From Microcoleus vaginatus PCC 9802 (GTDB lineage Bacteria; Cyanobacteriota; Cyanobacteriia; Cyanobacteriales; Microcoleaceae), in assembly GCA_022701275.1 (NCBI GenBank), contig CP031740.1, forward strand, positions 1,809,001 to 1,873,000: DNA of 64,000 bases. The letters run 5' to 3'. How positions within the stretch are numbered: position 1 is the stretch's first letter; each line of letters begins with the position of its first letter. The notes beneath the pieces were generated by a model, which searched no databases, was not told where the DNA came from, and saw nothing but the letters and a program-made list of their open reading frames with translations. This document shows positions 26,373 through 36,587 of the stretch, one piece after another. The translations under genes were made by a program, and so were the position numbers.

Positions 26373-28931
26373 ATGCAGCCGATTCGCACATTTAACGTTT
26401 CCCCCTCGCTACCGGCAATTCTCGAACCCCTCCGCAAGCTTGCCTATAACTTGCACTGGGATTGGAATGTTGATACTAAAGACCTTTTCCGCCGCCTCGA
26501 TCGAGACCTGTGGGACTCCAGCAACCAAAACCCGGTGCTGATGCTCGGAACCATATCTCAAGAGCGACTGCAAGAAATGGCAGAAGACGAAGGCTTCATT
26601 GCCCAAATGAACCGAGCAGCCCAGCAGTTAGACGATTATCTCAAAAATCGCGCCTGGTACCGCAAACAGCGCGGCACCGAGCAGCAAGAATGCTACGCTT
26701 ACTTTTCGATGGAATTCGGCTTAGTTAAAGCCCTACCAATCTATTCGGGCGGTTTGGGTGTACTCGCAGGCGACCACCTCAAATCAGCTAGTGATTTGGG
26801 CTTACCCTTAGTCGGTGTTGGCCTGCTGTACCAAGAAGGTTATTTTTCGCAGTATCTCAACGCCGACGGCTGGCAGCAAGAACGTTATCCGCTCAACGAT
26901 TTCTACAATATGCCGCTGCACCCCGAACGCAATCCCGACGGTTCGGAATTGCGGATTGAGGTAGACTATCCCGGCCGCAAGGTTTACGCGCGGATTTGGC
27001 GGGTACAAGTGGGTACGGTTCCTTTGTACCTGATGGATACAAATATTGCACCTAACAGCGCCTACGACCAAGATATTACCGACCAACTCTACGGCGGCGA
27101 TAAAACTCTGCGGATGCACCAAGAAATCATGCTGGGCATCGGCGGCGTAAAAATGCTCAAGGCATTGGGGCTGACAGTTACGGCTTATCACATGAATGAA
27201 GGCCACGCGGCTTTCATGGCTTTGGAACGAATTCGGATGCTGATGGAGGAATATCACCTGAGTTTCGTAGAAGCGGAACAGGTGGTGGTTTCGAGCAGTA
27301 TGTTTACGACTCACACGCCGGTACCTGCTGGGTTTGACTTGTTCGAGCCGGATATGGTGATGCACTATCTAGCTCAGTACCCCAAGATTTTTGGCTTGTC
27401 GCAAGATGAGTTTTTAGGATTGGGCCGCGAGAATACTGGCGATTTGTCCGCACCTCTGAATATGGCAATTTTGGCAATTAAAATGTCGAGTTTTGTTAAC
27501 GGGGTGGCGGCTTTGCACGGTGTGGTGTCGCGCCCGATGTTTCAGGGTTTGTGGCCGGGTTTGCCGCAGGAAGAAGTACCGATTACTTCGATTACCAACG
27601 GGGTGCACGCTCGCAGTTGTGTGGCGAAGTCTACTCAGGAGCTATACGATCGCTACCTCGGCCCGGATTGGGAAATGACTCGCAAGGACGATCGTCTCTG
27701 GGACAGGATGTCGTCGATTCCTGATGAGGAACTATGGCGCAATCACGAACGCTGTCGCTCGGAGTTGGTGGTGTTCGCCCGGGAGTGGCTGCAAAAGACT
27801 TTGCGCGAGCGCGGTGCGGCCCAAACGGAAATCGAACACGCGCGGGAGGCCCTCAATCCCAAGGTGCTGACGATCGGGTTTGCCCGCCGCTTTGCTACTT
27901 ACAAGCGGGCGACGCTGTTTTTGCGCGATGTCGATCGAATCATGCGGATCATGCGGGATCAAAATCGCCCCGTGCAGTTTGTGATTGCTGGGAAGGCTCA
28001 CCCGATGGATATTCCGGGTAAGGAATTGATTCGGGATATCGTTCACTTCATCCGCGAGCACGAGACGATGAGCTCGATGGTGTTTTTACCGAACTACGAC
28101 ATTAACGTTGCTCGGATGATGGTTTCTGGCTGCGATGTGTGGCTGAATACGCCGCGCCGCCCCCGGGAAGCTTCCGGGACTTCGGGGATGAAAGCTTCGA
28201 TGAATGGTTTACCGAATCTCAGCATCCTCGACGGATGGTGGGATGAGGCTGATTATGTTCGTACCGGTTGGCCGATCGGACATGGGGAGTTTTACGAAGA
28301 TACTAAGTATCAGGATGAGGTCGAGGCGAATGCTTTGTACGACTTGATGGAAAAGGAAGTTGTACCTCTATTTTACAACCGGGATGCTGATGGAATTCCC
28401 CGGGGTTGGACGGCGAAAATGAAGGATTCGATTCGCTTGAACTGTCCTTTCTTCAATACTGCTCGGATGGTGAAGGATTACGCGCGGCGGGCTTATTTCC
28501 CGGTGAGCGATCGATTCTTCACGATGACTTCGGATAATTGCGCTCCCGCCAAGGAGTTGTCTCACTGGAAGAAGCAGGTTCTCGCGAAGTGGAAGGATAT
28601 TAAGATTGAGGCTGTTGATATTTCCCAGGATAAGGAAGTTAAGGTCAATCAGTCTATCGCTGTTAAATCTCGGATTAACCTGATGGGATTGACGCCTGCA
28701 GACGTGCAAGTCGAACTTTATCAAGGTTCGGTTGATGCTAACGGAAATATTGTCGGCGGCGTGCCGGTGGTGATGGAGTATTTGGGAGAAGATGCTAACA
28801 ATGCTAGCCTTTATACGGCTGACATTACTTATACTTCTAGTGGTTTGCAAGGTTTGTCGTTGCGGGTTTTGCCGAAGCACAATAATCTCAGCAGTCCTTA
28901 TGAAGCTGGGGTGATTCTCTGGGCACATTAA
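26373..28931 (+). CDS. glgP: Glycogen/alpha-glucan phosphorylase (GT35)
   Basis: About 852 residues from ATG 26373 (MQPIRTFNVSPSLPAILEPL). The longer frame opens with a GTG at 26304 and adds 23 atypical residues. The start LRKLAYNLHWDWN and the block YFSMEFGLVKALPIYSGGLG mark the alpha-glucan phosphorylase family related to the archaeal and thermophile type. The pyridoxal-phosphate site EASGTSGMKASMNG places the cofactor lysine near residue 607. It cleaves alpha-1,4 ends with phosphate, giving glucose-1-phosphate. Together with the debranching enzyme and glucokinase 14 kb upstream it covers glycogen breakdown. Confidence 0.96.
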   Translation: MQPIRTFNVSPSLPAILEPLRKLAYNLHWDWNVDTKDLFRRLDRDLWDSSNQNPVLMLGTISQERLQEMAEDEGFIAQMNRAAQQLDDYLKNRAWYRKQRGTEQQECYAYFSMEFGLVKALPIYSGGLGVLAGDHLKSASDLGLPLVGVGLLYQEGYFSQYLNADGWQQERYPLNDFYNMPLHPERNPDGSELRIEVDYPGRKVYARIWRVQVGTVPLYLMDTNIAPNSAYDQDITDQLYGGDKTLRMHQEIMLGIGGVKMLKALGLTVTAYHMNEGHAAFMALERIRMLMEEYHLSFVEAEQVVVSSSMFTTHTPVPAGFDLFEPDMVMHYLAQYPKIFGLSQDEFLGLGRENTGDLSAPLNMAILAIKMSSFVNGVAALHGVVSRPMFQGLWPGLPQEEVPITSITNGVHARSCVAKSTQELYDRYLGPDWEMTRKDDRLWDRMSSIPDEELWRNHERCRSELVVFAREWLQKTLRERGAAQTEIEHAREALNPKVLTIGFARRFATYKRATLFLRDVDRIMRIMRDQNRPVQFVIAGKAHPMDIPGKELIRDIVHFIREHETMSSMVFLPNYDINVARMMVSGCDVWLNTPRRPREASGTSGMKASMNGLPNLSILDGWWDEADYVRTGWPIGHGEFYEDTKYQDEVEANALYDLMEKEVVPLFYNRDADGIPRGWTAKMKDSIRLNCPFFNTARMVKDYARRAYFPVSDRFFTMTSDNCAPAKELSHWKKQVLAKWKDIKIEAVDISQDKEVKVNQSIAVKSRINLMGLTPADVQVELYQGSVDANGNIVGGVPVVMEYLGEDANNASLYTADITYTSSGLQGLSLRVLPKHNNLSSPYEAGVILWAH

Positions 28932-28933
28932 AG

Positions 28934-28972
28934 GGAGGAAGAAGGAAGAAGGAAGAAGGAAGAGGGAAGAAG
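28934..28972. repeat. GGAAGAA heptamer repeat
   Basis: A period-7 purine tract immediately after the glgP stop, the same unit as in the ATPase gene at 18823-18885. Confidence 0.75.
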
Positions 28973-29082
28973 GGCACGACACGGATTCGGACACGGATAC
29001 ACGGATGAATTTAACTGTGTTTCCCAATTCTCCCCCTCTCCCCCTCTCCCTCTGGCTGTCTCATCCTCTCTCTCGCACTCTT

Positions 29083-29278
29083 TATGGAAGTTGGGAAATG
29101 ACTATGTAGCCGGTTGTGCAATGATCGCCCAATACCACCTTCCGCTCTATTTCCTAGTACCACCAGTGAGCGCGTATATAAGCGTACAGCAAGGCATCTA
29201 GCGGGTCTTCTAAGGCTTCGAGGGTGCCAACACTGGTGGGGATTTCGGGGAGGTTTGAACCACCGATGAACCCTGATT
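29083..29278 (-). pseudogene. C-terminal relic of a DUF429-like (RNase H-like) gene
   Basis: One frame reads ESGFIGGSNLPEIPTSVG, then EDPLDALLYAYIRAHWWY, a TAG stop, and continues ERKVVLGDHCTTGYIVI to a final TAA. The DALxxAYIxxHWWY and TGYIV pattern matches, from memory, the end of cyanobacterial DUF429 proteins. The upstream part is absent and one stop is internal, so this is a decayed fragment. The family name is moderately sure; the relic status follows from the sequence. Confidence 0.5.
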
Positions 29279-29337
29279 CTTATGCAGGATGTTTGCGAAA
29301 TTCCGAGCTGGTTCGAGGCTCGATCGATATCTACCAT

Positions 29338-29391
29338 ATACTGGCAGAATTTCATCAATTAGAGTTGACATTCTGCCAGTATTCCTTTTTT
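29338..29391 (+). terminator. 13-bp perfect hairpin followed by a T-run
   Basis: ATACTGGCAGAAT (29338-29350) pairs exactly with 29370-29382 across a 19-nt loop, followed by CCTTTTTTT. It looks like a plus-strand terminator, but no intact plus gene lies nearby, so it may be left over from a lost element. Confidence 0.5.
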
Positions 29392-29438
29392 GTGGCGTTG
29401 CTGAATACAGGTATAAATCGAAGATTTCGGAATTTTTA

Positions 29439-29576
29439 TCAGCCCAGTCGGGTGAGTTTTGTAACTTCCGATAAAAGTTGATTCATACCGTGAATCAGCC
29501 AAGCCCAGAATTTATATCCATCCATATGAAATCCGCCGAACAAAATAGTGGTTCCACAAGAGTCACACTTTTTCAC
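29439..29576 (-). CDS. Small CxxC protein or gene remnant
   Basis: 45 codons from a GTG at 29576 with AGGA about 10 nt upstream. It begins KKCDSCGTTILFGGF, a CxxC knuckle followed by a motif I recall from small cyanobacterial zinc-binding-like proteins, which normally carry a second Cys pair. Here the second pair is missing after DGYKFWAWLIHGMN, so the gene may be truncated. It sits between relics and mnmG. Coding status is uncertain. Confidence 0.3.
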   Translation of the reverse strand: MKKCDSCGTTILFGGFHMDGYKFWAWLIHGMNQLLSEVTKLTRLG

Positions 29577-29625
29577 ACTGCGATTTCCTAAAATTGAAGA
29601 AGCCTTGAGACACCTCTAGTTTACG

Positions 29626-31542
29626 TTATTTACCTACAGCCGCTGGCTGCTGACGGTTTCGCACTTCCAGAAAAATCAACAAAGCATTAACATCAGCCGG
29701 ATTTACCCCACCAATTCTGGCAGCTTGGCCAATCGTCAGCGGTTTCACCTTAGCCAACTTTTCCCGCGATTCTTTGGAGAGAGTTGTAATTGCCATGTAA
29801 TCCAAATCGGGCGGCAATTGTCGGCGTTCGTGTTTGGCAATGTCATCGATTTGATTTTGCTGTCTTTGCAGGTAGCCGGAATATTTGATGTCAATTTCTG
29901 CACCATCTTTCTCAGCCAACTTCAGACTAGAATTGCCTAAATTGTAGCGTTCCAAGTCCACATAATGAAAACCAGGACGACGCAACAAATCAGCAAGAGT
30001 AATTGAACCTTTAATCACTTGTTGAGTGTCTGCAAAAATTGCCTTGCCTACTTCCTCGTGCTCTTTCACCCGCGTCGAGTACAAGCGTTCCTTCTCTGCC
30101 ACAATATTAGCTTGTTTGCGATCGAACAACTTCCAGCGGCGATCGTCAATCAAACCAATTTCCCGTCCCAGCGGCGTCAAGCGTTGGTCAGCATTGTCCG
30201 ATCGCAATAATAGCCGATATTCCGATCGCGAAGTCAACATCCGGTAAGGTTCCCGCAAATCCTTCGTACACAAATCATCGATCAAAGTGCCGATATAACT
30301 TTGCTCGCGAGGAAACACAATCATCTCCTGATTTTTCGCAAACCGAGCTGCATTAATCCCCGCCACAATCCCCTGTGCAGCCGCCTCCTCATATCCCGTT
30401 GTACCGTTCACCTGACCCGCGCAAAACAGCCCTTCTATCTTCTTAGTCATCAGCGTTGGAAAGCACTGAGTAGCCGGCAAATAATCGTACTCCACAGCAT
30501 AAGCAGGGCGCATCATCTCGCACTTTTCCAAACCCGGAAGAGTCCGCAGCATTTGCAATTGCAAATTTTCCGGTAAACCAGTAGAAAATCCTTGGATATA
30601 AAGTTCAGGAATATCTCTACCTTCCGGTTCAATAAAAATCTGGTGACTTTCCTTATCCGCAAACCGCACAATCTTATCTTCAATACTCGGACAATAGCGC
30701 GGCCCCTTCGCATCAACCCAGCCGCCGTAGACTGGAGAAAGATGCAAATTGTCTCTAATTAACTGATGAGTAGCTGGCGTAGTTCGAGTTAAATAACAAG
30801 ACATTTGTTCCCGTTCGATCCAAACTTCTGGATCGAAACTAAACCAGCGAACCTCTGCATCTCCCGGCTGCGGTTCCAGGTGGGTATAATCCAGAGTACG
30901 CTTGTCAACTCTTGCGGGAGTTCCTGTTTTTAACCTCCCTGTTTCAAAGCCCAAACGATTAAGAGTTTCCGTCAAGCCAACGGCGGCAAATTCTCCGGCG
31001 CGTCCGGCGGGCATTGACTTATTACCTACCCAAATTGTGCCACCTAAAAAAGTGCCTGTGGTCAGAATGACTGCTTTACATTCAAAAGCGACGCCGAAGT
31101 ATGTTTCTACTCCGATTACTTCTTCGTTTTTGCCCAAAACTAAGTCTGTTACCATCGCTTCGCGGATGGTCAAATTCTCTTGATTTTCGACAATATTATT
31201 CATTACAGCGGCGTATTCCCGCTTGTCAGTTTGTGCTCGCAGCGCCCAAACTGCGGGACCTCGTGAAGAGTTGAGGACGCGCTTTTGTAAGTAGGTGCGA
31301 TCGGCCATTTTGCCCATTTCCCCACCTAACGCATCAACTTCGTTAGTAAGTTGGGTTTTAGCCGGGCCGCCGACAGCCGGATTGCAAGGTTGCCACGCAA
31401 TTTTGTCGAGGTTGAGGGTGAGGAGAAGGGTGCGACAGCCGAGGCGAGAAGTGGCGAGGGCTGCTTCGCAGCCGGAGTGTCCGCCACCTACTACGATGAT
31501 GTCGAAACTGTCTTGGAATTCTACTGGTGTTTGTGCGGTCAT
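29626..31542 (-). CDS. mnmG: tRNA uridine-5-carboxymethylaminomethyl(34) synthesis enzyme MnmG (GidA)
   Basis: 638 residues, the usual length. The FAD-binding start is [19 protein letters not shown]. The conserved block [20 protein letters not shown] is followed by [20 protein letters not shown], both diagnostic. [20 protein letters not shown] lies in the FAD fold, and the C-terminal helical domain binds MnmE and tRNA. It modifies the wobble uridine with MnmE. The MnmE gene is not in the window. The gene is a single transcription unit on the minus strand; an IS630 element lies about 190 bp upstream of its start. Confidence 0.97.
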   Translation of the reverse strand: MTAQTPVEFQDSFDIIVVGGGHSGCEAALATSRLGCRTLLLTLNLDKIAWQPCNPAVGGPAKTQLTNEVDALGGEMGKMADRTYLQKRVLNSSRGPAVWALRAQTDKREYAAVMNNIVENQENLTIREAMVTDLVLGKNEEVIGVETYFGVAFECKAVILTTGTFLGGTIWVGNKSMPAGRAGEFAAVGLTETLNRLGFETGRLKTGTPARVDKRTLDYTHLEPQPGDAEVRWFSFDPEVWIEREQMSCYLTRTTPATHQLIRDNLHLSPVYGGWVDAKGPRYCPSIEDKIVRFADKESHQIFIEPEGRDIPELYIQGFSTGLPENLQLQMLRTLPGLEKCEMMRPAYAVEYDYLPATQCFPTLMTKKIEGLFCAGQVNGTTGYEEAAAQGIVAGINAARFAKNQEMIVFPREQSYIGTLIDDLCTKDLREPYRMLTSRSEYRLLLRSDNADQRLTPLGREIGLIDDRRWKLFDRKQANIVAEKERLYSTRVKEHEEVGKAIFADTQQVIKGSITLADLLRRPGFHYVDLERYNLGNSSLKLAEKDGAEIDIKYSGYLQRQQNQIDDIAKHERRQLPPDLDYMAITTLSKESREKLAKVKPLTIGQAARIGGVNPADVNALLIFLEVRNRQQPAAVGK

Positions 31543-31735
31543 GGTCTGCGTTTGAGCGGCAAGGACTCGTACTTTATTTTAGCAGTAATGTCGATCGTTT
31601 TGGGGTTGGGTTTTTGGCAAAAATATTCATGGGGGATTTTTAACCGCAGATGAAGGCGGATGGATGTCTGGTTTAATGTGAATTTGGCTGGTTGATTAGC
31701 CTCAAATTCAGGCAGATTAATCGAGATTAACATTA

Positions 31736-32908
31736 AGTAGGTCGGCGCAAAAAAACCGAAGTATGTTAAAATAAGTAAAGAAAGAGAATACATCTACTGA
31801 GGTAACTCAATATATGGGCGCTAGATTAAGGGTATTCCTGACTCAACAACAAGACAAAACTCTATTAGAACTGAGAATTGCGGATGTTCCACAAAAAGTC
31901 AAAGATAGAGCAGAAGTAATTAGATTAAATGCACATGGCTGGTACGTTGAAAAAATAGCTGCTCATTTTAACTGGACTCCACAAACAGTGAGAGAGGTTT
32001 TACATAAATGGTCGCATCTAGGCATGGAAGGGCTTTGGGAATCGCCTGGTCGAGGGGCAAAACCCAAGTGGAAAGAGTCAGATATAGAGTTTTTAAAAGA
32101 ATGCCTCAAAAACGAACCACGTACATATAACAGTCTTCAATTAGTCCAGAAATTAGAAAAAGAACGTTCTGTTAAACTAAGTGCCGACCGATTAAGACGG
32201 ATACTAAAAAAAAAGGTTTATTTGGAAATTCGCTTAGAAAAAGTCATAAAGGAAAACAAGACCTCATAGTACAAGAAACGAAGCAATCCGACTTAGATAT
32301 GTTGCAATTAGAGGCAGCGGCGGGAGGAATTGACTTAAAATATTTAGATGAATCAGGATTTTGTGCGTGGAGTGAACCTGGTTATACTTATTACCAAATA
32401 GGTGAGCAAAAACGGTTGGAACAAACGAAACGGCGTGGTCGCAGACTAAGTATTGTCGGACTTCTTCAACAGGGAATCAGTTTTGTTTACGGTTTAATCA
32501 TTGGGGGTGTTGATCGAAAAGCTTATATCAAAATGATGGAACGAGAAGCCCAGGAAGCTGCTGAGATTGGACGACGGAGAGTAATCGTACAAGACAACGG
32601 CCCAATACACCGATGCAAAGAAGTCCAAGAATTATGGCCGCGTTGGGAAAATCAAGGTTTATATATCTTCTTTTTGCCCAAGTATTGTTGGGAAATGAAC
32701 CCCATTGAATTGGAGTGGCAACACATTAAAAAAGATGAATTGGCAGGACAAATGTTTGATGATGAGTTAGAACTCGCCTACGCCGTAATTCATGGAGTAG
32801 AAGTTAGAGGACAAAGGGGAAATTACACTACACAACGTCTTAAGTTTAACTCCAATTAGGTAACTTAATGTTTTGTTACATAGATAGGTTTTTTACCGCC
32901 TACCTACT
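31736..32908 (+). mobile_element. IS630-family element, copy 2
   Basis: 1173 bp. The ends are AGTAGGTCGGCG at 31736 and the complement of AGTAGGTAGGCG ending at 32908, with TA on both sides (31734-31735 and 32909-32910). It is the same family as copy 1 but diverged at many residues, so the two are not a recent duplication. It lies between mnmG and a conserved unknown gene. I could not reconstruct an interrupted reading frame across it. Confidence 0.9.
31814..32859 (+). CDS. IS630 family transposase (two frames, -1 frameshift)
   Basis: Frame A 31814-32269 (151 aa, helix-turn-helix part) and frame B 32299-32859 (186 aa, DDE part with LDESGFCAW, VQDNGPIH and NPIELEWQHIKKDE). The -1 relation is the same as in copy 1. 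Nine A at 32206-32214 form the likely slippage site; in the shifted frame the junction reads LKKKGLFGNSLRKSHKGKQD. All three acidic residues are present, so the element may be active. Confidence 0.87.
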
Positions 32909-32910
32909 TA

Positions 32911-33221
32911 TGCTCGGTAATACGATCGACAGCCAGCGACCAAAAGGGCAAAATTACCACAACCTTGTTAGGGCCCGAAGGCACATTTGAATGTTTAGAA
33001 CTTCCAGGCCCTAGCGAGGCGCTGTGAGGAGTATTTCCCCTCCAAATGCTAGGAATTGCACTCGACTTTAACAATCAAAGATCGGATATTTTGCCGATAG
33101 ACCAGACAGAAACCCCTCTCACAATTAGGTAAATTTATACCCAGCAGCTAGCAGATTACCTACATCTTCTCTACTCTTCCTTCGCGTCCTTCGCGCCTTC
33201 GCGGTTCAATAATTCCGTACT
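32911..33221. other. Intergenic, no confident gene
   Basis: About 310 bp between the IS and the next gene. A stop-free plus frame ending at the TGA near 33027 codes for LLGPEGTFECLELPGPSEAL at its end, which looks protein-like. It meets a stop on the far side of the IS and I cannot identify it. Confidence 0.35.
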
Positions 33222-33602
33222 GTGGCAGTTTTGCGCTATGTTAGACAAAAAAATCTCAACAAGCGTACACAAGTGAAATACTTCTTCTTATCCGACGGCT
33301 GGAAAGTTGGGCGCGTCTGGGGCGTAGGCGGCGAGTGGAGTCACGCCGCCTGGAGGCGGGCGCCGGACATCCAACAGCTCAACCTCTGTCTTTCCGATCG
33401 CAACGAAAAAATGTGGCTCTACCGCGTAGAAGACGCCGTGCTCATGGTAGAAGTCCAACCAGCAGTCCGTCCCGATCCCGCCGATCCCGCCAAAAATATC
33501 GGCAACGTCACCCTCACCAGACTGATCGATGCCGAGCAAGTCCTCGAACGCCTCGGGACGATCGCCGCCCGCTGCGAAATGGGCAACCCGCAACTAATGT
33601 AA
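33222..33602 (+). CDS. Conserved cyanobacterial hypothetical protein
   Basis: 126 residues from a GTG. The core KVGRVWGVGGEWSHAAWRR followed by LNLCLSDRNEKMWLYRVEDA has the look of a conserved, folded cyanobacterial protein family of unknown function that I have seen upstream of photosystem genes. There is no membrane segment or motif. The first 10-18 residues are unlikely, so the real start may be the GTG in front of KYFFLSDGW. It lies about 200 bp before psbB on the same strand, possibly with its own promoter. No function is proposed. Confidence 0.7.
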   Translation: MAVLRYVRQKNLNKRTQVKYFFLSDGWKVGRVWGVGGEWSHAAWRRAPDIQQLNLCLSDRNEKMWLYRVEDAVLMVEVQPAVRPDPADPAKNIGNVTLTRLIDAEQVLERLGTIAARCEMGNPQLM

Positions 33603-33800
33603 TGTCCAACATATTGCAATCGGTTCTAACACTCGATACACTTCTTTAAATAACTTTCATTTTTATGCCTCCACCTTTGAAGGTAGATGGCAGTCGGCAA
33701 AAGGCAGAGTTTAAACCCTGCAGGTAACTGCTGGGGATTCAGAATCTGATTTTTCCGTAAAAATAGACATCATCACTTACACCTTGGAGAACCGCAGTCA

Positions 33801-35330
33801 ATGGGACTACCCTGGTATCGCGTACACACAGTCGTCTTAAATGACCCAGGCCGATTGATTTCTGTACACTTAATGCACACTGCCCTCGTGGCAGGTTGGG
33901 CCGGCTCAATGGCCCTTTATGAACTAGCAGTTTTTGATCCCACAGACCCAGTTCTGAACCCAATGTGGCGTCAAGGGATGTTCGTGTTGCCCTTCATGAC
34001 TCGCTTGGGAGTTACGGGTTCTTGGGGCGGTTGGAGCATCACCGGCGAAGGTAACGTCGATCCGGGCTTCTGGTCCTTTGAAGGCGTCGCCGTTGCTCAC
34101 ATCATCCTCTCGGGCCTGCTGTTCTTAGCAGCAGTTTGGCACTGGGTATTTTGGGACTTAGAACTTTTCAGAGACCCTCGCACCGGTGAACCAGCCCTCG
34201 ACTTGCCAAAAATGTTTGGCATTCACCTGTTCCTCTCCGGCTTGCTCTGCTTCGGCTTTGGCGCATTTCACCTTTCGGGACTTTTTGGCCCGGGAATGTG
34301 GGTTTCCGATCCCTACGGCCTGACCGGTCACGTCCAGCCAGTGGCGCCTTCTTGGGGCCCTGAAGGCTTTGACCCGTATAATCCGGGCGGCATCGTGGCT
34401 CACCACATTGCAGCGGGCGTAGTCGGCGTAATTGCCGGTTTGTTCCACTTGACAGTGCGGCCGCCGGAACGTCTTTACAAAGCCCTGCGGATGGGGAATA
34501 TCGAAACTGTACTTTCTAGCAGTATCGCTGCCGTGTTCTTCGCAGCCTTTGTAGTTGCGGGTACGATGTGGTACGGTTCTGCTGCCACTCCGATCGAACT
34601 TTTTGGCCCGACTCGCTATCAGTGGGACAGCGGCTATTTCGGACAAGAAATCGATCGCAGAGCTCAAGCTAGCTTGGCCGGTGGCCAAAGCTTCCAACAA
34701 GCTTACGAACAAATTCCCGAAAAATTGGCTTTCTACGACTACGTGGGCAACTCTCCTGCTAAAGGCGGTTTGTTCCGGGCCGGCGCGATGGTCAACGGCG
34801 ACGGTATTGCTAAATCTTGGCTGGGCCATCCAGTATTTACTGATAGCGAAGGTCGGGTATTGTCGGTTCGCCGCCTCCCCAACTTCTTTGAAACTTTCCC
34901 AGTAATTTTGACGGACAAAGATGGGGTCGTTCGCGCTGACATCCCCTTCCGCCGTGCTGAATCAAAATACAGCTTTGAACAAAGCGGAGTTACCGTAAGC
35001 TTCTACGGTGGCGAACTTAACGGTCAAACCTTTGATAATCCTCAGGATGTTAAAAAGTTTGCTCGCGATGCTCAAAAAGGTGAAGTGTTTGAATTCGATC
35101 GTGAAACCTTGAATTCTGACGGGGTGTTCCGCACTTCGACTCGCGGTTGGTTCACTTTCGGACACGTTTGCTTTGCTTTGCTATTCTTCTTCGGCCATAT
35201 CTGGCACGGTTCTCGGACTATTTTCCGCGACGTGTTTGCTGGAGTTGAGGCTGACCTGGAAGAACAAGTCGAGTGGGGCCTGTTCCAAAAGGTGGGCGAC
35301 GTAACTACAAGAAGAGAAGAATCTATCTAG
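33801..35330 (+). CDS. psbB: Photosystem II CP47 chlorophyll apoprotein
   Basis: 509 residues, the exact expected size. It starts [20 protein letters not shown]. It has six membrane helices with chlorophyll-ligand His residues (for example [44 protein letters not shown] and [20 protein letters not shown]) and a large lumenal loop between helices 5 and 6. It is an inner antenna protein binding chlorophyll a in the PSII core in the thylakoid membrane. GGAG lies about 11 nt before the ATG. A strong hairpin with a T-run ends the transcript, and psbT follows 143 bp later. Confidence 0.99.
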   Translation: MGLPWYRVHTVVLNDPGRLISVHLMHTALVAGWAGSMALYELAVFDPTDPVLNPMWRQGMFVLPFMTRLGVTGSWGGWSITGEGNVDPGFWSFEGVAVAHIILSGLLFLAAVWHWVFWDLELFRDPRTGEPALDLPKMFGIHLFLSGLLCFGFGAFHLSGLFGPGMWVSDPYGLTGHVQPVAPSWGPEGFDPYNPGGIVAHHIAAGVVGVIAGLFHLTVRPPERLYKALRMGNIETVLSSSIAAVFFAAFVVAGTMWYGSAATPIELFGPTRYQWDSGYFGQEIDRRAQASLAGGQSFQQAYEQIPEKLAFYDYVGNSPAKGGLFRAGAMVNGDGIAKSWLGHPVFTDSEGRVLSVRRLPNFFETFPVILTDKDGVVRADIPFRRAESKYSFEQSGVTVSFYGGELNGQTFDNPQDVKKFARDAQKGEVFEFDRETLNSDGVFRTSTRGWFTFGHVCFALLFFFGHIWHGSRTIFRDVFAGVEADLEEQVEWGLFQKVGDVTTRREESI

Positions 35331-35373
35331 ATTTCGCCAGCCTCTGGGTACGTGGGAAACTTCCCCGCTACAC

Positions 35374-35408
35374 AAAAACCCGGTTTCTTGAAGAAACCGG
35401 GTTTTTTT
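35374..35408 (+). terminator. Rho-independent terminator after psbB
   Basis: A 15-bp perfect stem (35374-35388 with 35392-35406), 3-nt loop and T-run to 35408. Core AACCCGGTTT, shared with the hairpin after dnaK. It separates psbB from psbT, so psbT probably has its own promoter or depends on read-through. Confidence 0.85.
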
Positions 35409-35473
35409 AGTTAATAATAAAACCAGCAATTAAGATAAAATAATACGGCAAGGGAAGATAGGGAAAATTTAAC

Positions 35474-35569
35474 ATGGAAAGTGTTGCTTACATTTTGATT
35501 CTGGCTTTAGCCATAGGCGTACTATTTTTTGCGATCGCCTTTCGGGAACCTCCCCGGATTGGCAAATAA
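35474..35569 (+). CDS. psbT: Photosystem II reaction centre protein T
   Basis: 31 residues: MESVAYILILALAIGVLFF, then AIAFREPPRIGK. One membrane helix and a short charged tail, the exact length and sequence pattern of PsbT, which sits at the PSII dimer interface. It follows psbB as in most cyanobacteria. Too short for ordinary gene finding, but recognition is clear. Confidence 0.97.
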   Translation: MESVAYILILALAIGVLFFAIAFREPPRIGK

Positions 35570-35622
35570 TTAGCTATACGCCTCCAGCAAGTCCAAAATA
35601 TCTTGAACCGGACTGCGGTTAG

Positions 35623-35653
35623 CCCGCATCATAGTGATCTAATTTGATGCGGG
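35623..35653. terminator. Hairpin downstream of psbT
   Basis: CCCGCATCA (35623-35631) pairs with TGATGCGGG (35645-35653) across 13 nt. There is no T-run, so terminator function is only suggested by position. Confidence 0.4.
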
Positions 35654-35763
35654 ACTATTTCACCGCTGTGTGCTAAGTGATTTTTCTAGTCCAGCCATTC
35701 ATCAGACCCAAGGCGGTTAGATGAATGGCAATTTGCTGGCAATGCCTGTTAAAATCAGCAATC

Positions 35764-36321
35764 ATGCGCTGTTCCTCCTGCCAACACACCAATAGCCGCG
35801 TTCTAGAATCGCGTTCAGCCGAATCAGGTCAAAGCATCCGTCGGCGGCGTGAGTGTTTGAGCTGCCAGCACCGCTTCACAACTTACGAACGCATAGAATT
35901 TGTACCGATTACGGTGATCAAGCGGGATGGCAAGCGCGAATCTTTTGACAGGTCAAAATTAGTCAGGGGATTGATTCGGGCCTGCGAAAAAACCGGTTTG
36001 TCTTCCGGGCATCTCGAAACTCTGGCCGAAGAAATCGAGGCCCAACTCCAAGGTCGATCGCTCCGAGAAATCGCCAGCTCAGAAATAGGGGAACTGGTGC
36101 TGTTGCACCTGCGGCCGCTCAGCGAAGTCGCTTATGTCCGTTTTGCCTCCGTATATCGGCAATTTCGAGGCATCCGAGATTTTGTAGATACCCTAAATCA
36201 CCTTCAGAATCCCCTCAACGAACCTGAAGATGCAGAAACTAGACCCAATTTTGAGGCAGATTTGCCGGATTCGGAATCAGTCGATCGAGAAAGCCCCGCA
36301 TCCTGCGCTAGTCCCAGCTAA
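35764..36321 (+). CDS. nrdR: Transcriptional repressor NrdR
   Basis: About 185 residues from ATG 35764 ([20 protein letters not shown]). The frame's earlier start at 35725 adds 13 atypical residues. The zinc ribbon is C3-C6 with C31-C34 ([15 protein letters not shown]). The ATP-cone domain follows ([20 protein letters not shown]). NrdR senses ATP/dATP and represses ribonucleotide reductase genes. The C-terminal 30 residues are an acidic tail typical of cyanobacterial forms. It lies between psbT and rpsA on the same strand. No nrd gene is in the window. Confidence 0.95.
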   Translation: MRCSSCQHTNSRVLESRSAESGQSIRRRRECLSCQHRFTTYERIEFVPITVIKRDGKRESFDRSKLVRGLIRACEKTGLSSGHLETLAEEIEAQLQGRSLREIASSEIGELVLLHLRPLSEVAYVRFASVYRQFRGIRDFVDTLNHLQNPLNEPEDAETRPNFEADLPDSESVDRESPASCASPS

Positions 36322-36587
36322 GCTCGCTTAAATTAATTTTAAACCAGTATGCGTGTAAGTTATAATAGTCTACTTGACTCGGAATGTTAAGATTAAACGT
36401 TTTAACACAGAGTATGGAGTAACAGTAATGGCAAGCGCTGGTGTGCAGTTGCACCTGGCAAAAGTTAGCGAAAACTGACTTTAGTAAAAGATTTTGAAAA
36501 AAGTTAATCGCTTTTTCACCAAAATCTCTAATATCTGCCGGCACAAACGAAAAACATGAAGGAGAGAAATCCTAGGAAACTATTCGC

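Noticed and set aside
32909..32960. Similar flank TGCTCGGT beside both IS630 copies 1 and 2
   Set aside because: For copy 1 the flank is proved to be transporter coding sequence by reconstruction, so the short match is probably chance.
32911..33027. Protein-like C-terminal frame (ends LELPGPSEAL) right of IS630 copy 2
   Set aside because: Removing the IS does not extend the frame (a stop lies just left), and I cannot match the end to a family. Kept only as a note in the intergenic entry.
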